NCBI GenBank assembly: GCA_965205965.1
Contig: CBDBHT010000006.1
Span: forward strand, 558,001 to 622,000
Direction of reading: 5' to 3'
DNA: 64,000 nucleotides
From: Bin55 sp965205965
GTDB taxonomy: Bacteria > Pseudomonadota > Gammaproteobacteria > Pseudomonadales > Azotimanducaceae
The translations under genes and the position numbers were made by a program. This document shows positions 8,658 to 18,399 of the stretch, one piece after another. The number at the start of each line of letters is the position of its first letter. Position 1 is the first letter of the stretch. The notes beneath the pieces are model-generated. The model ran no database searches and was not told where the DNA came from. It saw only the letters and a list, made by a program, of their open reading frames with translations.

Positions 8658-8928
8658 TAGGCTATCACTTTTGTATCGATGGGTAGGGTGAATTCAATCT
8701 GTTTCGTGCGTCCGCGATCCTTGTTTATCATCCAAAAACCGCTTGGTTCATCGGGGCATCCGAAAACCCAATAATACCCAACCGATCAATGCAACAGCGG
8801 TAGGCTACTAGTGCTAGGGGCAACCGTGTTGCAAAACGTAAAAAATTCCGTTCAACACCCGCCGATGACCCCACCGGACATTGCCGCGGGGCTTCGGAAA
8901 CAGATCCCGTATCTCGTCAAATGGCTCT
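8658..8928. other. IS630 end-like and unassigned sequence
   Basis: At about 8755-8815 the sequence CATCGGGGCATCCGAAAAC...GGTAGGCTACTAG closely matches the outer end of the IS630 remnant at 21960-22030. The rest is unassigned. Confidence 0.45.
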
Positions 8929-8994
8929 TCCGTAAGTTGCATGCCGAGCTCTTGTCGAGTGCACCAGATCAAGAATCATACAACTTGAACACCC
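8929..8994. repeat. 66-bp dispersed repeat, copy 2
   Basis: Near-identical to 4329-4394. It ends exactly where readable IS630 protein sequence (NLNTHSGDSFY) begins. Confidence 0.55.
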
Positions 8995-9303
8995 ACAGCG
9001 GTGACTCGTTCTACGCCGCGTTCCCGGCGGCCGAAGCCAGTCGGTTGAACGACCGCATCCACTGGGTGCACACGCCGAAACACGGGAGCTGGCTGAACGT
9101 TGCGGAACTGGAGTTCAGTGCGTTGCACCGCCAGTGCCTGGATCGCCGGATCGAGAGCAGGGCTTTGGTCACGTCGGCAACGGCAGCCTGGGCCGAGGAG
9201 CGCAATCGCGAACAGACCGGGGTCGACTGGCAGTTCAGCGACGACGGCGCGCGCATCAAACTGAAGTATCTATACCCAAAAATTAAAACTAGTTAAACTA
9301 CTA
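8995..9303 (+). pseudogene. IS630-family transposase, C-terminal fragment
   Basis: Encodes the last 100 or so residues of a second IS630 subgroup: NTHSGDSFYAAF after the lost second Asp, the catalytic Glu in HTPKHGSWLNVAELEFSAL, then ARIKLKYLYPK and a stop. A terminal repeat (TAAACTACTAGG) follows. The N-terminal two thirds are absent; a matching N-terminal fragment is at 21410-21943. Confidence 0.75.
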
Positions 9304-9437
9304 GGCGGAACTGAAGTACGACTGGAAGAGGCGTGGGAGCAGGAACACCCAGACTCTGTTACTCGGCAAGAGACCGTCCATTTCGATTGTTTGGTTCGAT
9401 ATCTATGCATCAGCCTACGTGGGGCTAAGAGTTTCCA

Positions 9438-10523
9438 TTATTGCCGCTCATCACGCGCCTCGAAATATGCACGCTCAGTAATGGCATGGTATCCGCGCAT
9501 TTCCTCCAAGTACGAATAGTAAGAATCGGCAATAGATTTTGCTAACTCGTCATCGCCGATCGTTTCAAGTACGACATCCTTCGACAGAGACCGGAACTCA
9601 CGCAGAATATCGTTTGGTAGCCTCCGCAGTTTGACGTCGTGATCTTCTACCAGCGTTTTCAATGCGGCAACGTTCCGTGCGGTAAATTCATCCAACATGT
9701 CTTGGCTCATTGCTTGGATCGCTACTTCCAGTATCTTTTGCAGATCGGGCGGTAATTCACGCCATGCCTCCGCATTAATAATGGTTTCAAGAGTCGTTCC
9801 CGGCTCATGCCATCCTGGATAGTAGTAGTACTCGGCAATTTCATGAAACCCGAACGCCAAATCGTTATACGGACCAACCCACTCAATCGCATCCACAACA
9901 CCGGTCTGCAACGCCGTATAGATCTCCCCGCCCGGCAGGACCACGGGAACTCCTCCCGCCCTCTGAAGCACTGCACCTCCAAATCCAGGAATACGCATTT
10001 TCATGCCATTGAGGTCGTCAAGTGAACTCAATTCTTTGTTGAACCATCCCGCCATTTGCACGCCAGTGTTGCCAGATGCCATGGGAATCATGCCAAAGGG
10101 TTCATAAAGCTTGCGCCAAAGAGCTATTCCTCCCCCATATCGCAACCAACTATTCGTTTCCTGTGCGTTCATGCCGAAAGGCACGCTGGAAAACACCGCA
10201 GCCACCGGCAGCTTGCCGCGCCAGTAGTATGCTGCACCGTTTCCTATTTCTGCGGTTCCGCTTTCGACGGCGTCAAATACCTCAAACGCGGGGATCAATT
10301 CTCCCGCACCGTATACTTTAAGTTTCAGTCGACCATTTGACATCTCGTCAACCATCGTCGCCAACCGCTCGGGTGCCGTACCCAGCACGGGAAAATTTTT
10401 CGGCCACGTGGTGATTAGCTTCCACTCGAATGTCTTTTGGACGGGCGTCGCAGGCTCAGGAGGTGTCTCTGGCGTACAGCTCGCAATCAGTACGAAAAAT
10501 GAAATAAGAAGTGTTCGTTTCAT
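9438..10523 (-). CDS. TRAP transporter substrate-binding lipoprotein, DctP/TakP type
   Basis: 361 residues. A lipoprotein signal (MKRTLLISFFVLIASC, Cys16) is followed by a P/E-rich linker and the DctP domain beginning FEWKLITTWPKNFPVLG. Other family landmarks are GAGELIPAFEVFDAVESGTAEIGNGAAYYW, the LDDLNGMKMRIPGFGGAVLQ ligand-cleft motif and ALQTGVVDAIEWVGPYNDLAFGFHEIAEYYYYPGWHEPG, which resembles 2-oxoacid/mannonate-type TRAP binding proteins. It follows uvrD by 3 bp on the same strand. The membrane subunits DctQ and DctM that it needs are not found; IS remnants follow at once. The ligand is unknown. Confidence 0.9.
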   Translation of the reverse strand: MKRTLLISFFVLIASCTPETPPEPATPVQKTFEWKLITTWPKNFPVLGTAPERLATMVDEMSNGRLKLKVYGAGELIPAFEVFDAVESGTAEIGNGAAYYWRGKLPVAAVFSSVPFGMNAQETNSWLRYGGGIALWRKLYEPFGMIPMASGNTGVQMAGWFNKELSSLDDLNGMKMRIPGFGGAVLQRAGGVPVVLPGGEIYTALQTGVVDAIEWVGPYNDLAFGFHEIAEYYYYPGWHEPGTTLETIINAEAWRELPPDLQKILEVAIQAMSQDMLDEFTARNVAALKTLVEDHDVKLRRLPNDILREFRSLSKDVVLETIGDDELAKSIADSYYSYLEEMRGYHAITERAYFEARDERQ

Positions 10524-10526
10524 AAT

Positions 10527-12806
10527 TTAATCCAAGGGTTGTAATTGCGAAGTGTCGGCAACAAACCATTTACGTCCAGCGGTCTTGAAGTTAATGTGAA
10601 GCTGGAACGACCTCAATCCTCTAATTTCAAGAATGACTCCCTCACCGAGTACCGAATGTCGCACTCGTTGGCCGATTCGGTAAGCACAATTGCGTTCAGT
10701 ATTTCCAAAGGTATCTCGACTCCCGAGCGAGCGCGAGCTTGACGCGGATTTCGGGAAAGTATTTCGCACGCGTACGTAACGTACGAATTCTTCTGGAATT
10801 TCGTCGATGAAGCGGGATGGGGCTGTTCGTTCATGCTTTTTGCCGAAGCGCATCCTTTCCATAGCGTACGTTAGATACAGCATTTTCATACAACGGGTTA
10901 TTCCGACGTAGGCTAGCCTACGTTCTTCTTCAAGCTCATGTGAAGACCCCGCCGAAATAGTACGCGATATCGGAAAAAGGCCTTCTTCCATACCCACGAT
11001 AAATACTAAAGGAAATTCCAATCCTTTAGCAGAATGCAACGTCATTAAATTCACGCACGGACCAACCTCGGACTGATATTCGCCACTATCCAGCACCGCC
11101 TGATCCACAAATCGCTCTAGCTCATCAAATCCACTTGCACCACTCGGATTTGCCGGTTTCGGCACCCTTCCAGACTGAAATTGTCGACAAGCATTGAGCA
11201 GTTCGTTTAAGTTTTCTCCTCGCGCTTGCGCGCGTTCCGAGTTCTCCTCCGTGTGATACGCCCAGAGTCCGCTTTCATACACGCATAATTGAGCAATGGA
11301 GACTAAAGGTTGACCCTTGGCAAGTCTTGTGAACTCTTCTACCTTATCTATAAAACCAGCCAATGCCGTTCCCGACCGTTGCGTGAACGCGGCATCGGAC
11401 AACCCATTAACAACTGCTTGCCAAAGTGGAATCCCCTTGTGCAGTGCTATTTCTCTGACGATCTCCAGTGTCCTATGACCAATCCCTCTAGGAGGAACGT
11501 TGACGATCCTTTCAAATGCAGTATCGGAGTTTCGATTGCAAATAAGCCGCATATAACCAAGAGCATTACGAATCTCCATACGGTCGTAAAACCTAAGCCC
11601 GCCATAAATTCGATACGGAATTCTGGCGTTCATAAATACTTGCTCAAGCTCCCTAGACTGGGCATTGGTCCTATAGAGAACAGCGATGTCGCTAGCACTA
11701 TCGGCTCCATTACTATCGATCCAGTCATGAGTTACCTCAGCGATAAATTGAGATTCGTCACTCTCCGAATACGCGGGATAGATGCGTATTGGGATTGTCT
11801 CTTTTGACGCGGTCCAAAGCGATTTCCCGACACGTCTCGTGTTTTGAGCAATCAGAGCGTTTGCCGCATTGAGGATGGTACTGGTGGAACGGTAATTCTG
11901 TTCCATCCTAATGATCTGAGTGTTCGAAAAATCTCGTTCAAAATTACGGAAATTCGCAACTCGTGCTCCTCGCCACCCATAAATCGATTGGTCGTCATCT
12001 CCAACCCCCATAACGTGTCCAGTGGAACCTACGAGCATCCGCAACCACGCATATTGGATCGTGTTCGTGTCTTGGAGCTCATCAATCAAGATATGCTGGA
12101 ACCTGTTGCGATAGTAGTCGAGAACGTCTGGTTTATTTAGCCACAGCTCGTGCGAACGCATTAGTAATTCGCCGAAGTCAACTAATCCGCTGATCGTACA
12201 AATGCGCTCGTATTCCGTATACACTCGCAGGTATATGTCCGTATTAGCGTTTCGTCGATGGGGTTCAATTTCGTGGCTACGACGGAATTCATCTTTTTGT
12301 CGGTTGATATACGTAGTGATATCTTTTGGTGAATACATCTTGTCGTTGATGTTTAAATCGTTTAGAACTCGTTTAACGAGTCGCTCCTGATCCGCCGCAT
12401 CAAGAATCTCGAAATTCGCCGGCAGCTCTGCTTCCTCGTGATGAATGCGCAACAGACGATGTGCAATGCCATGAAATGTACCGACCCACATAGCCCTGCT
12501 AGAGAAACCGACCAATGACTCCGTGCGTCCACGCATCTCAGCGGCGGCTTTATTGGTAAAGGTAACGGCAAGAATGTTGGACGGGGACGCGATGCCGTTG
12601 GCGATCAACCATGCCATCCGGTGAACTAATAATCTAGTTTTTCCGGATCCTGCACCAGCAACCACGAGGTAATTGCCGACGGGGGCCGTTACAGATTCAA
12701 GCTGTCGATCATTTAATCCATCAAGAATACCGTCAAGCGATGCCGGCGTCGAGTCCGGCGAACTGCCAGCCGCATAGTGTTCACCAAATGCATAGTCGTC
12801 TGTCAA
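10527..12806 (-). CDS. uvrD: DNA helicase II, UvrD/Rep superfamily 1
   Basis: 759 residues, starting at TTG. ATP-dependent 3'-5' helicase of nucleotide-excision and mismatch repair. Motifs in order: LNDRQLESV (Q motif), AGAGSGKT (Walker A, about residue 50), TFTNKAAAEM, GTFHGIAHRLL, IDELQDTN (motif II), GDDDQSIYGWRGA (III), EQNYRST (IV), LMTLHSAKGLEFPLVFIVGMEEGLFP (V) and EEERRLAYVGITR (VI). The last 60 residues (IGQRVRHSVLGEGVIL...LQPLD) form the Tudor-like domain that contacts RNA polymerase in UvrD. That domain and the length favour UvrD over Rep. DELQD rather than DEFQD is a mild variant. Confidence 0.95.
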   Translation of the reverse strand: MTDDYAFGEHYAAGSSPDSTPASLDGILDGLNDRQLESVTAPVGNYLVVAGAGSGKTRLLVHRMAWLIANGIASPSNILAVTFTNKAAAEMRGRTESLVGFSSRAMWVGTFHGIAHRLLRIHHEEAELPANFEILDAADQERLVKRVLNDLNINDKMYSPKDITTYINRQKDEFRRSHEIEPHRRNANTDIYLRVYTEYERICTISGLVDFGELLMRSHELWLNKPDVLDYYRNRFQHILIDELQDTNTIQYAWLRMLVGSTGHVMGVGDDDQSIYGWRGARVANFRNFERDFSNTQIIRMEQNYRSTSTILNAANALIAQNTRRVGKSLWTASKETIPIRIYPAYSESDESQFIAEVTHDWIDSNGADSASDIAVLYRTNAQSRELEQVFMNARIPYRIYGGLRFYDRMEIRNALGYMRLICNRNSDTAFERIVNVPPRGIGHRTLEIVREIALHKGIPLWQAVVNGLSDAAFTQRSGTALAGFIDKVEEFTRLAKGQPLVSIAQLCVYESGLWAYHTEENSERAQARGENLNELLNACRQFQSGRVPKPANPSGASGFDELERFVDQAVLDSGEYQSEVGPCVNLMTLHSAKGLEFPLVFIVGMEEGLFPISRTISAGSSHELEEERRLAYVGITRCMKMLYLTYAMERMRFGKKHERTAPSRFIDEIPEEFVRYVRVRNTFPKSASSSRSLGSRDTFGNTERNCAYRIGQRVRHSVLGEGVILEIRGLRSFQLHINFKTAGRKWFVADTSQLQPLD

Positions 12807-13589
12807 TGCGAATTTCTTGCCGTTGAAACGTGGGTGGAGTCGTCTTCGTTGGCATTGTACGATGTCTGCAATGTACTATTAAAATGAAATTGACAATGTG
12901 TCAGCGAGCAACCAACAGGGCAGCAGTTTGTCAACGAGATCGCTATCCATCCCCAACCAATCCACTCCAACATTTGCAGCCGTGGGACCGACTCCGCTCC
13001 AACTGTAAACGACCGCCTTGAAACGGCATTAACAATTTATGCGGATTATGCGGAGACTGCATTAATAAACATCAACCGTTGGCGGTTTCAAGGATTTTGT
13101 AGTGCACGGGCTGATCGTCAATTTTAACCTGTTCGCGGTATTTCATTACGCCTGAGAGTGTGCGGCACTTCTTTTAGATAATTAACGAAATCGATCTGTC
13201 AACCGTTGATCGAATCGATGTGATTCACGAATTTGTTTTAGACGACAAGTGTGGCTTTAAGCAGTGATACATCAAATCACTGACCAACCTTGTCTTTTCA
13301 CTTCTCACGATGATAGAGGGCACTAGCAATTCTCCAAGTCAGAATCAAGAGCATTGCCGTGGCATAATCAATTATGGGGTCAATATGGGAACCGGAATCC
13401 CCAACGATGGCGTGAAAGATACCAATTCAACTTCCCCCATGCGGATACTTATTCTGTACGTACTCTATCGCCATAGCACTACTTTTGTTGAACCCACGTT
13501 CTTCGTCTATTTACTTCAATTCCGCCCCGGGATTTTTTCGTCGGGGAAGGTGCACTGCGTGTTCTGCTGCGAGCAGTGTTGTAGTAGCA
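12807..13589. other. long non-coding stretch
   Basis: About 780 bp upstream of uvrD without a supported gene, repeat or IS fragment. It is AT-richer than the IS debris and looks like decayed host sequence plus the uvrD promoter region. Confidence 0.4.
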
Positions 13590-13893
13590 GTGCGGTCACC
13601 TGTCACCGTTAGATGCTGGCCGGAGCGATCGTGCATCCGGATCGTCAGGGAGTTAGCCCGCTGGCTCCGGAATTGACGGTCACCAGTACCTTGCGAATAC
13701 GCTGGTGACCCTGATGATGCTGGCGTTTCTGATGGACCAGATTCAGCAGTTGTGCTGCCTGCGCTTCCAAGCCGCCCAACGTCGGCAGGGCAGTTATGCA
13801 TCCCTGTGGGAAAAGATGCGCGGTGCGATCTGGCTCCTGGTCCTCCACAGCTGGGAACAGTTGTACGAAGCCCTCGCTGGTACGGGCCCCGAC
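13590..13893 (+). pseudogene. IS-A-like transposase, internally deleted fragment
   Basis: Short pieces of the mid-region (AGAIVHPDRQG-like) are followed by the C-terminal region LMMLAFLMDQIQQLCCLRFQ...WEKMRGAI...WEQLYEALAG, which corresponds to LMLLAFLIDQLLEMACP...WERLRSSF...WQELYGHALG in the intact transposase at 45417-46733. It is diverged and not functional. Confidence 0.55.
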
Positions 13894-14241
13894 CGCGGTT
13901 CCGTAGACGACCCGATCCTGGTTCCCGTCCACCGTAGTGCAACGCGTCCTGCGCCTCCTGATCGCGGGCACCCCTCCGAGATCCGTCGACATGCGAACCG
14001 GGCATGCCTTGGTCCGCACAAAACCCCACGGTCCAATGCAGCCAAAACGTAGCTGGGTCACGCCGAACAAGGGCCTGAAACGATCCCAACGGATGGAAAA
14101 CATCCATGGGCAGCCGCTCAAAACTTGCAGACACTGCTTTTCCACAGGAAGCGGGAATTACTGCTTCTTGTCCATGCTTCGTACCTCGTGTCATCAACTT
14201 GTTAAGTTATCTCATACACGTAAATTCTGGCAAACTCCACC

Positions 14242-14325
14242 GTGGGTATCTCGATCCTCGCAGCCAACCTGCACCGACTTGGACGCCTGCTGCAGCAACG
14301 GGCAGGTGCGGCGGTACCATAGCAC
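14242..14325 (+). pseudogene. IS1202-type transposase, C-terminal scrap
   Basis: Encodes TVGISILAANLHRLGRLLQQR and a stop. This is the same C-terminus as in the minus-strand fragment at 30345-31320, and it ends just before the IS-A element. Confidence 0.6.
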
Positions 14326-14340
14326 GCACCACTCTATCGT

Positions 14341-16029
14341 CAGCAATTCCCCGTATAGCCCCAACCCCGCTATAGGTATGGACTTTGCGCATTGGCTTTC
14401 GCAATAATAAGAGCGTAGGCTTATCGTTTGAGGGTGGATGATAGGTTAATATAGAGTTGCCAGACAAACGAGGTATCCAAGGATGGGTGCGTTGAAGTTG
14501 CGCAAGGATGTGAGCAAGCCCGGATTGCGGCGGGTGGTTCGTGGAGTTTTTGAGGGGGTCGTTGAGGAGGTATGCGGGCGGAAGTTTTCCACCGGCGACT
14601 GTCTGATGTCGGGTCTGGCGATGTTTCTGGAGAAGCACGCCTCGCTGCTGCAGTTTGATTTAACGAGGCAGCGGCACTCGGTGGTGGAGATGAATCTGCA
14701 TCGTCTGTACGGTCTGGCGCAGGTTCCCTGCGACACGACCCTGCGCCGTCTCGCCTGGATTCGATCTCGCCGGTGCGGTATCGGCGGGCGTTTCAGCAGG
14801 TTCTGCAACGCGCTCAGCGCGGCAAGGTGCTGCAGCGGATGTCGGCGTGGCGCGGTCATTATCTGGTAGCCGTGGATGGTACCGGCACCTTTTCCTCCCA
14901 GCGGGTTCACGGTCCGTGCTGTCTGCGGGCCCGGCATCGCAACGGTTCGAGCACGTACTCCCATCAGCAGTTGTGTGCGGTGATGGTGCATCCGGATCAG
15001 CGGCAGGTGCTGCCGATGGCGATAGAAGCGGTTTGCAACGGGGATGGCTCGACGAAGAACGACTGCGAGCGGGGTGCCTGGGCCCGGCTAGTTCCGGTCC
15101 TGGCTTCGCTTTATCGGCGCATGAAGTTGATCGTGATTGCCGATGGGCTGTTCTCGCAGGGTCCCCAGATCCGGCTGCTGCAGGAGCATGGACTGCGCTT
15201 TCTGCTGGTGGCTCGGGCGGGCGACCATCCGCATCTGCAGGCTCAGCTGGATCGTTCCGATGCGCCCTGGTTTGCAGATCCCTCGCCCGAAGGGCAGGAG
15301 CGGGATCGCCAGCTGCGCGTGGTGTCGGAGGTGGAACTGAATGCTGCGAACCCCGACCTGAAGGTCCAGGTGCTGCAGAGCTCGGAGCGGCGTGGCTCCG
15401 GCGAGGATGCGCGGCGGGCGTTCACCTGGGTCACCGATCTGCCGCTCAATCCGCATAACGCCAGCGAACTGGCTCGCGCGGCTCGCAGTCGCTGGAAGAT
15501 CGAGAACGAGACCTTCAACACGCTGAAGAACGTCCAGTACCTGGAACACAACTTCGGACACGGAACCCAGCACCTGTCGGATACTTTCGCTGCGCTGATG
15601 CTGCTGGCGTTCCTGATCGACCAGCTGCTGGAAATGGCCTGCCCCGTCATGAAGCAAATCTTCGCCAAGTGCTATACCCGAACCGCGACGTGGGAACGTC
15701 TGCGCAGCAGTTTCTGTGCGGTAGCCTTCCGCAACTGGCAGGAACTGTACGGCCACGCCCTCGGGATCTACACCGCGTACCTCGTCTACGATACGTCCTG
15801 ACGGCCGACCGCCTCTCCAGCTGCTCGATGAAGAAGGGATCGGGAGACGCGTCGTCGTCCCGAGGCCCCATGCCGCCCTGACGGTCAAGAGACCTGCATA
15901 TCGATGCCCGGAACCCGTTCCAACGCACGACGACATGCCGTGCAAACCGTCTGAAAACGTCGGTTCCCCGTACCGAAACATGAAAAGACCGACATCAAGC
16001 CCAAAATGAAACTATACGGGGAATTGCTG
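14341..16029 (+). mobile_element. IS-A, complete but frameshifted copy
   Basis: A 1689-bp element with perfect 18-bp terminal inverted repeats (CAGCAATTCCCCGTATAG). It is about 99% the same as the copy at 45196-46875 apart from a 2-bp insertion in the transposase and a 7-bp length difference near 15850. The nine bases on either side differ, so there is no target duplication; the junctions were rearranged or the duplication has decayed. Confidence 0.85.
14483..15801 (+). pseudogene. IS-A transposase, inactivated by a 2-bp insertion
   Basis: The N-terminal 92 codons are in one frame (to CDTTLRR) and the rest in another, because TC is duplicated at about 14748 relative to the intact copy. From 14773 onward the frame is open to the end and includes the catalytic segments LVAVDGTGTF, VIADGLFSQG and RSRWKIENETFNTLK. 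See 45417-46733 for the domain description. Confidence 0.85.
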
Positions 16030-16695
16030 GCCCCGATGCAGCTGCTGAAGCAGGTCCGTGACTGGAGAAGCTATGTCACAGCCCTACATCAGTGCGACAT
16101 CTGGTGGAGCAATCGTCGTTCGTGGTCGGTCCTGGGCGAACAGCGCAGCTGGCGGGGAACCATCGAGGTTTTGCACGACGTGATACGACGGGAAGACTGG
16201 AGCGAACTCGGCGAATGTGACCGTCTTCGCCTCCTTGGTCTGACAAGCGGGGAGGACTTGGCGTTGCTCGGCCGCATGAGACGAATCGCCTTCAACACAG
16301 TTTTTGGTGCTAACCTAGGGACAATACAGACAATCGTACGCAACATTGCCAAGGCGAAAGACGCTGCCTTCCCTCAACTCGCATTTGATGCCTACGAGGC
16401 TCTTCGGGATGTCGATGGAGTCGGCGAAGGCATTGCGGACGAGGTTGCTTACGCTTGCCAGACCGGACCGTTTCATATCGTTAAACAATGCTTCGAGGGC
16501 TCGTCTGGCGGATTTCGTCGACCTCGCGCCCACCACCTTGGGGAAACCTAAAAACTACATCCGTCTTTTGCAAAGCATCTATATCCAGGAATGGTACCGT
16601 GAACCGACTCCGAGAAATGCCCATGAACGAACCATCTCTCGGATGCGTGCCACGTTGTTGGACTGTTTCGTTTACGATGATCAGGATTCTGGCTG
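16030..16695 (+). pseudogene. helix-hairpin-helix protein remnant, 5' part replaced by IS-A
   Basis: Host coding sequence resumes at the IS-A end in frame with an ATG inside the IS (MKLYGELL...). It reads MQLLKQVRDWRSYVTALHQCDIWW...RTRAF-type helices and a helix-hairpin-helix motif VDGVGEGIA. There an extra G at about 16437 shifts the frame; the true continuation is LLTLARPDRFISLNNASRARLADFVDLAPTTLGKPKNYIRLLQSIY...LLDCFVYDDQDSG, ending at 16695. So the gene lost its 5' end and then frameshifted. The family is not recognised beyond the HhH motif; DNA binding is inference. Confidence 0.6.
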
Positions 16696-16992
16696 ACAAC
16701 GGTTTTAAAGGCTCGTGCTCTTGTCGAGCCACTGACCATATCCAGATTTCAATTGCCGCCCACTCATTCGCGAATCAGGCAATACGCAAGCCCCTATGCG
16801 CTGCTGGAATTGTCAAAGTCAAGTATGCAGCGAATTTGGGCGCATCAGTCGCAAGGACAACGCCTACCACAAAGCACTACCCAGCCAATCGGACTGCATC
16901 CCTCCCGCTATAGCACCCTCAACCGTCTCTTCTACCTTCTTGATATTTTGTTTAATCTTGGTCGTTTCTTCGGTCAATGCCTTTGCAGAATG
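16696..16992. other. unassigned stretch
   Basis: Short frames (for example CWNCQSQVC near 16800) are unsupported. No repeat or IS match is seen. Confidence 0.35.
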
Positions 16993-17224
16993 AGCTGGAC
17001 ACCTCTAAAAAAAGCATATGGAGGAGTTTGCGACGGATGTGCGGTTTTTCGGACGAATTGAGAGCCTTTGGGGGCAAAATGGGGTGCTATTGGGTGTTCC
17101 GCGAGCGGTTGGGAGACCGTGCGGATGGAATATAATGCCGTGGCTGCTCGACGTTGGTGGAAGATCAGATGCTGGCAGTTGTCAGCGAGATTTGACCATC
17201 CCGATCGTGGTGGCGGTACGTGGC
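16993..17224 (+). repeat. M1-ended repeat of unknown type, copy 1
   Basis: Begins AGCTGGACACCTCTA like M1 but then carries different sequence (ATGGAGGAGTTTGCGACGG...GGTGGAAGATCAGATGCTGG) that recurs inverted at 42290-42509. It ends against the M1 copy at 17225. It may be part of the autonomous partner that supplies M1 ends. Confidence 0.5.
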
Positions 17225-17342
17225 AGCTGGGAACCTCTATTTATTGCCGTTTTGACGAAACATGCTCGATATAAGTGTATGATTTTTAATGATACAAGGA
17301 TTGTCCACCTCCGCTTGCTTTGAGTAATAGAGGTGTCCAGCT
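17225..17342. repeat. M1 element, full length
   Basis: AGCTGGGAACCTCTATTTA to ATAGAGGTGTCCAGCT, 118 bp, same orientation as the copy at 3826. It abuts an IS5-family fragment on its right. Confidence 0.8.
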
Positions 17343-17555
17343 CGATGGTGCGCACAAACAGCCCTATGTGCTACTTCTGGTGTGCGAAGCCGTGTTCCAC
17401 GGGCGCGCGGATGGCCGACTTGCGGGCGTTGGACTTCGCGGTCCGCCGGGGCATCGCACGACCCGGCGACTTCCGTGATGGATGCGGGAAACCCTGCCTT
17501 GCTCGGTCTGACACCACACTTCGTTGGCTTGCGAGCGATAGGTCGTATCCACCCA
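17343..17555 (-). pseudogene. IS5-family transposase, C-terminal fragment
   Basis: The minus strand reads DTTYRSQANE, then SRIHHG/KSPGRAMPRRTAKSNARKSAIRAPVEHGFAHQK, typical of the region around the catalytic Glu of IS5 transposases (R..VEH.F...K). Frames are shifted once. It is bounded by M1 on one side and M2 on the other, so both small elements sit at its edges. Confidence 0.65.
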
Positions 17556-17706
17556 GCAATCTGCGCCGTAGAAAAATTCTGGTATATTTTTAGGATGGAT
17601 AGTTTTTAAAAAACTCAGAATGGGAATTTTATACTTCACTAAGTGCGTATTCTAGGTAATCTTTCCTACTAAAAAGCATTCCTACGTTTCTACGGCGCAG
17701 ACTTCC
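17556..17706. repeat. M2 element (about 150-bp MITE-like inverted-repeat element)
   Basis: Terminal inverted repeats of about 19 bp (GCARTCTGCGCCGTAGAAA and complement) enclose an AT-rich non-coding interior. An inverted copy, about 85% identical by eye, is at 58769-58918. This copy lies at the edge of an IS5 pseudogene. Confidence 0.75.
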
Positions 17707-17932
17707 GGGCTTGCCATCTCCGAAATATCCACCCTTTCTGCCCCTCGGGACGGACCCCGCACGCCCCGACATCAAGCTGGAGGACGTTATCCGCACTTGC
17801 CGAACCCATGCGATCAGTTCCATCCGCCGTAAGTATCCCAAATGGGCATGATCCCCCGTGAGGCGGATACCATCGAGTGGCTTAAATCCGTCGTAAAATG
17901 GGTTTCCCCCTCAGACACTATCTATAAGCTAC
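17707..17932 (+). pseudogene. IS1202-type element, 3' end remnant
   Basis: Matches 30248-30480 in inverted orientation. It carries the GGCGTGCGGGGTCCGTCCCGA segment and the element terminus GGTTTCCCCCTCAGACACTA at the right. There is no intact reading frame. Confidence 0.5.
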
Positions 17933-17971
17933 ATATGCACAGTACAGTAATGCTCCGTTATGGTGGCATTA

Positions 17972-18391
17972 TTATGTTAATGGCGTAAGGCCGGTCGGAG
18001 CGATTACCCATTGTGCTACTTTGGCCATTTCCCTTTTGGCTTTCTTCTTTTTGCCAATTACTAGGCCATGGGCCGGTTCTTCAGGAAGGGGATCTCTTGC
18101 TACACGTTGTTGATTCTCGCGTGCAGTGCCAGCAGTTATTGCAGCGAGTGCAAAATCGTCATGACCGATTAAAACTTCATCAAGGTTACGGCCAGCATTT
18201 TCTAGTTCGTCTCTAAGAACGATAGACATTGGTGTGCCATTAGGATGGTCTTGAAATGATGCTGAAGATGGTCGCCAACGCTTCTGATTATCATCCCAGA
18301 TTATGTGTACTGCGGGCTTGATTGGAACACGACGGAGTAGTTCGCACTCATCTCGTATGGTTGGGTCATCTTCCAAATCCGTATGGCTCAT
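17972..18391 (-). CDS. conserved hypothetical protein, third gene of the TIGR04255 operon
   Basis: 139 residues, no signal peptide or membrane helix. It reads DPTIRDECELLRRVPI...WRPSSASFQDHPNGTPMSIVLRDELE...DDFALAAITAGTAREN...ARDPLPEEPAHGLVIGKK. I recognise this combination as a recurrent small uncharacterised protein type with strongly conserved RPSS.AF, AAITAG and RDPLPEEPAH blocks, but know no function. The basic tail (KKKKAKREMAKVAQWV) is surface-like. It follows the 195-residue gene by 8 bp. Confidence 0.75.
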   Translation of the reverse strand: MSHTDLEDDPTIRDECELLRRVPIKPAVHIIWDDNQKRWRPSSASFQDHPNGTPMSIVLRDELENAGRNLDEVLIGHDDFALAAITAGTARENQQRVARDPLPEEPAHGLVIGKKKKAKREMAKVAQWVIAPTGLTPLT

Positions 18392-18399
18392 TTAACCCC

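Noticed and set aside
14332..16038. target duplication around the first IS-A copy
   Set aside because: The nine bases on the left (CTCTATCGT) and right (GCCCCGATG) differ, unlike the copy at 45196.
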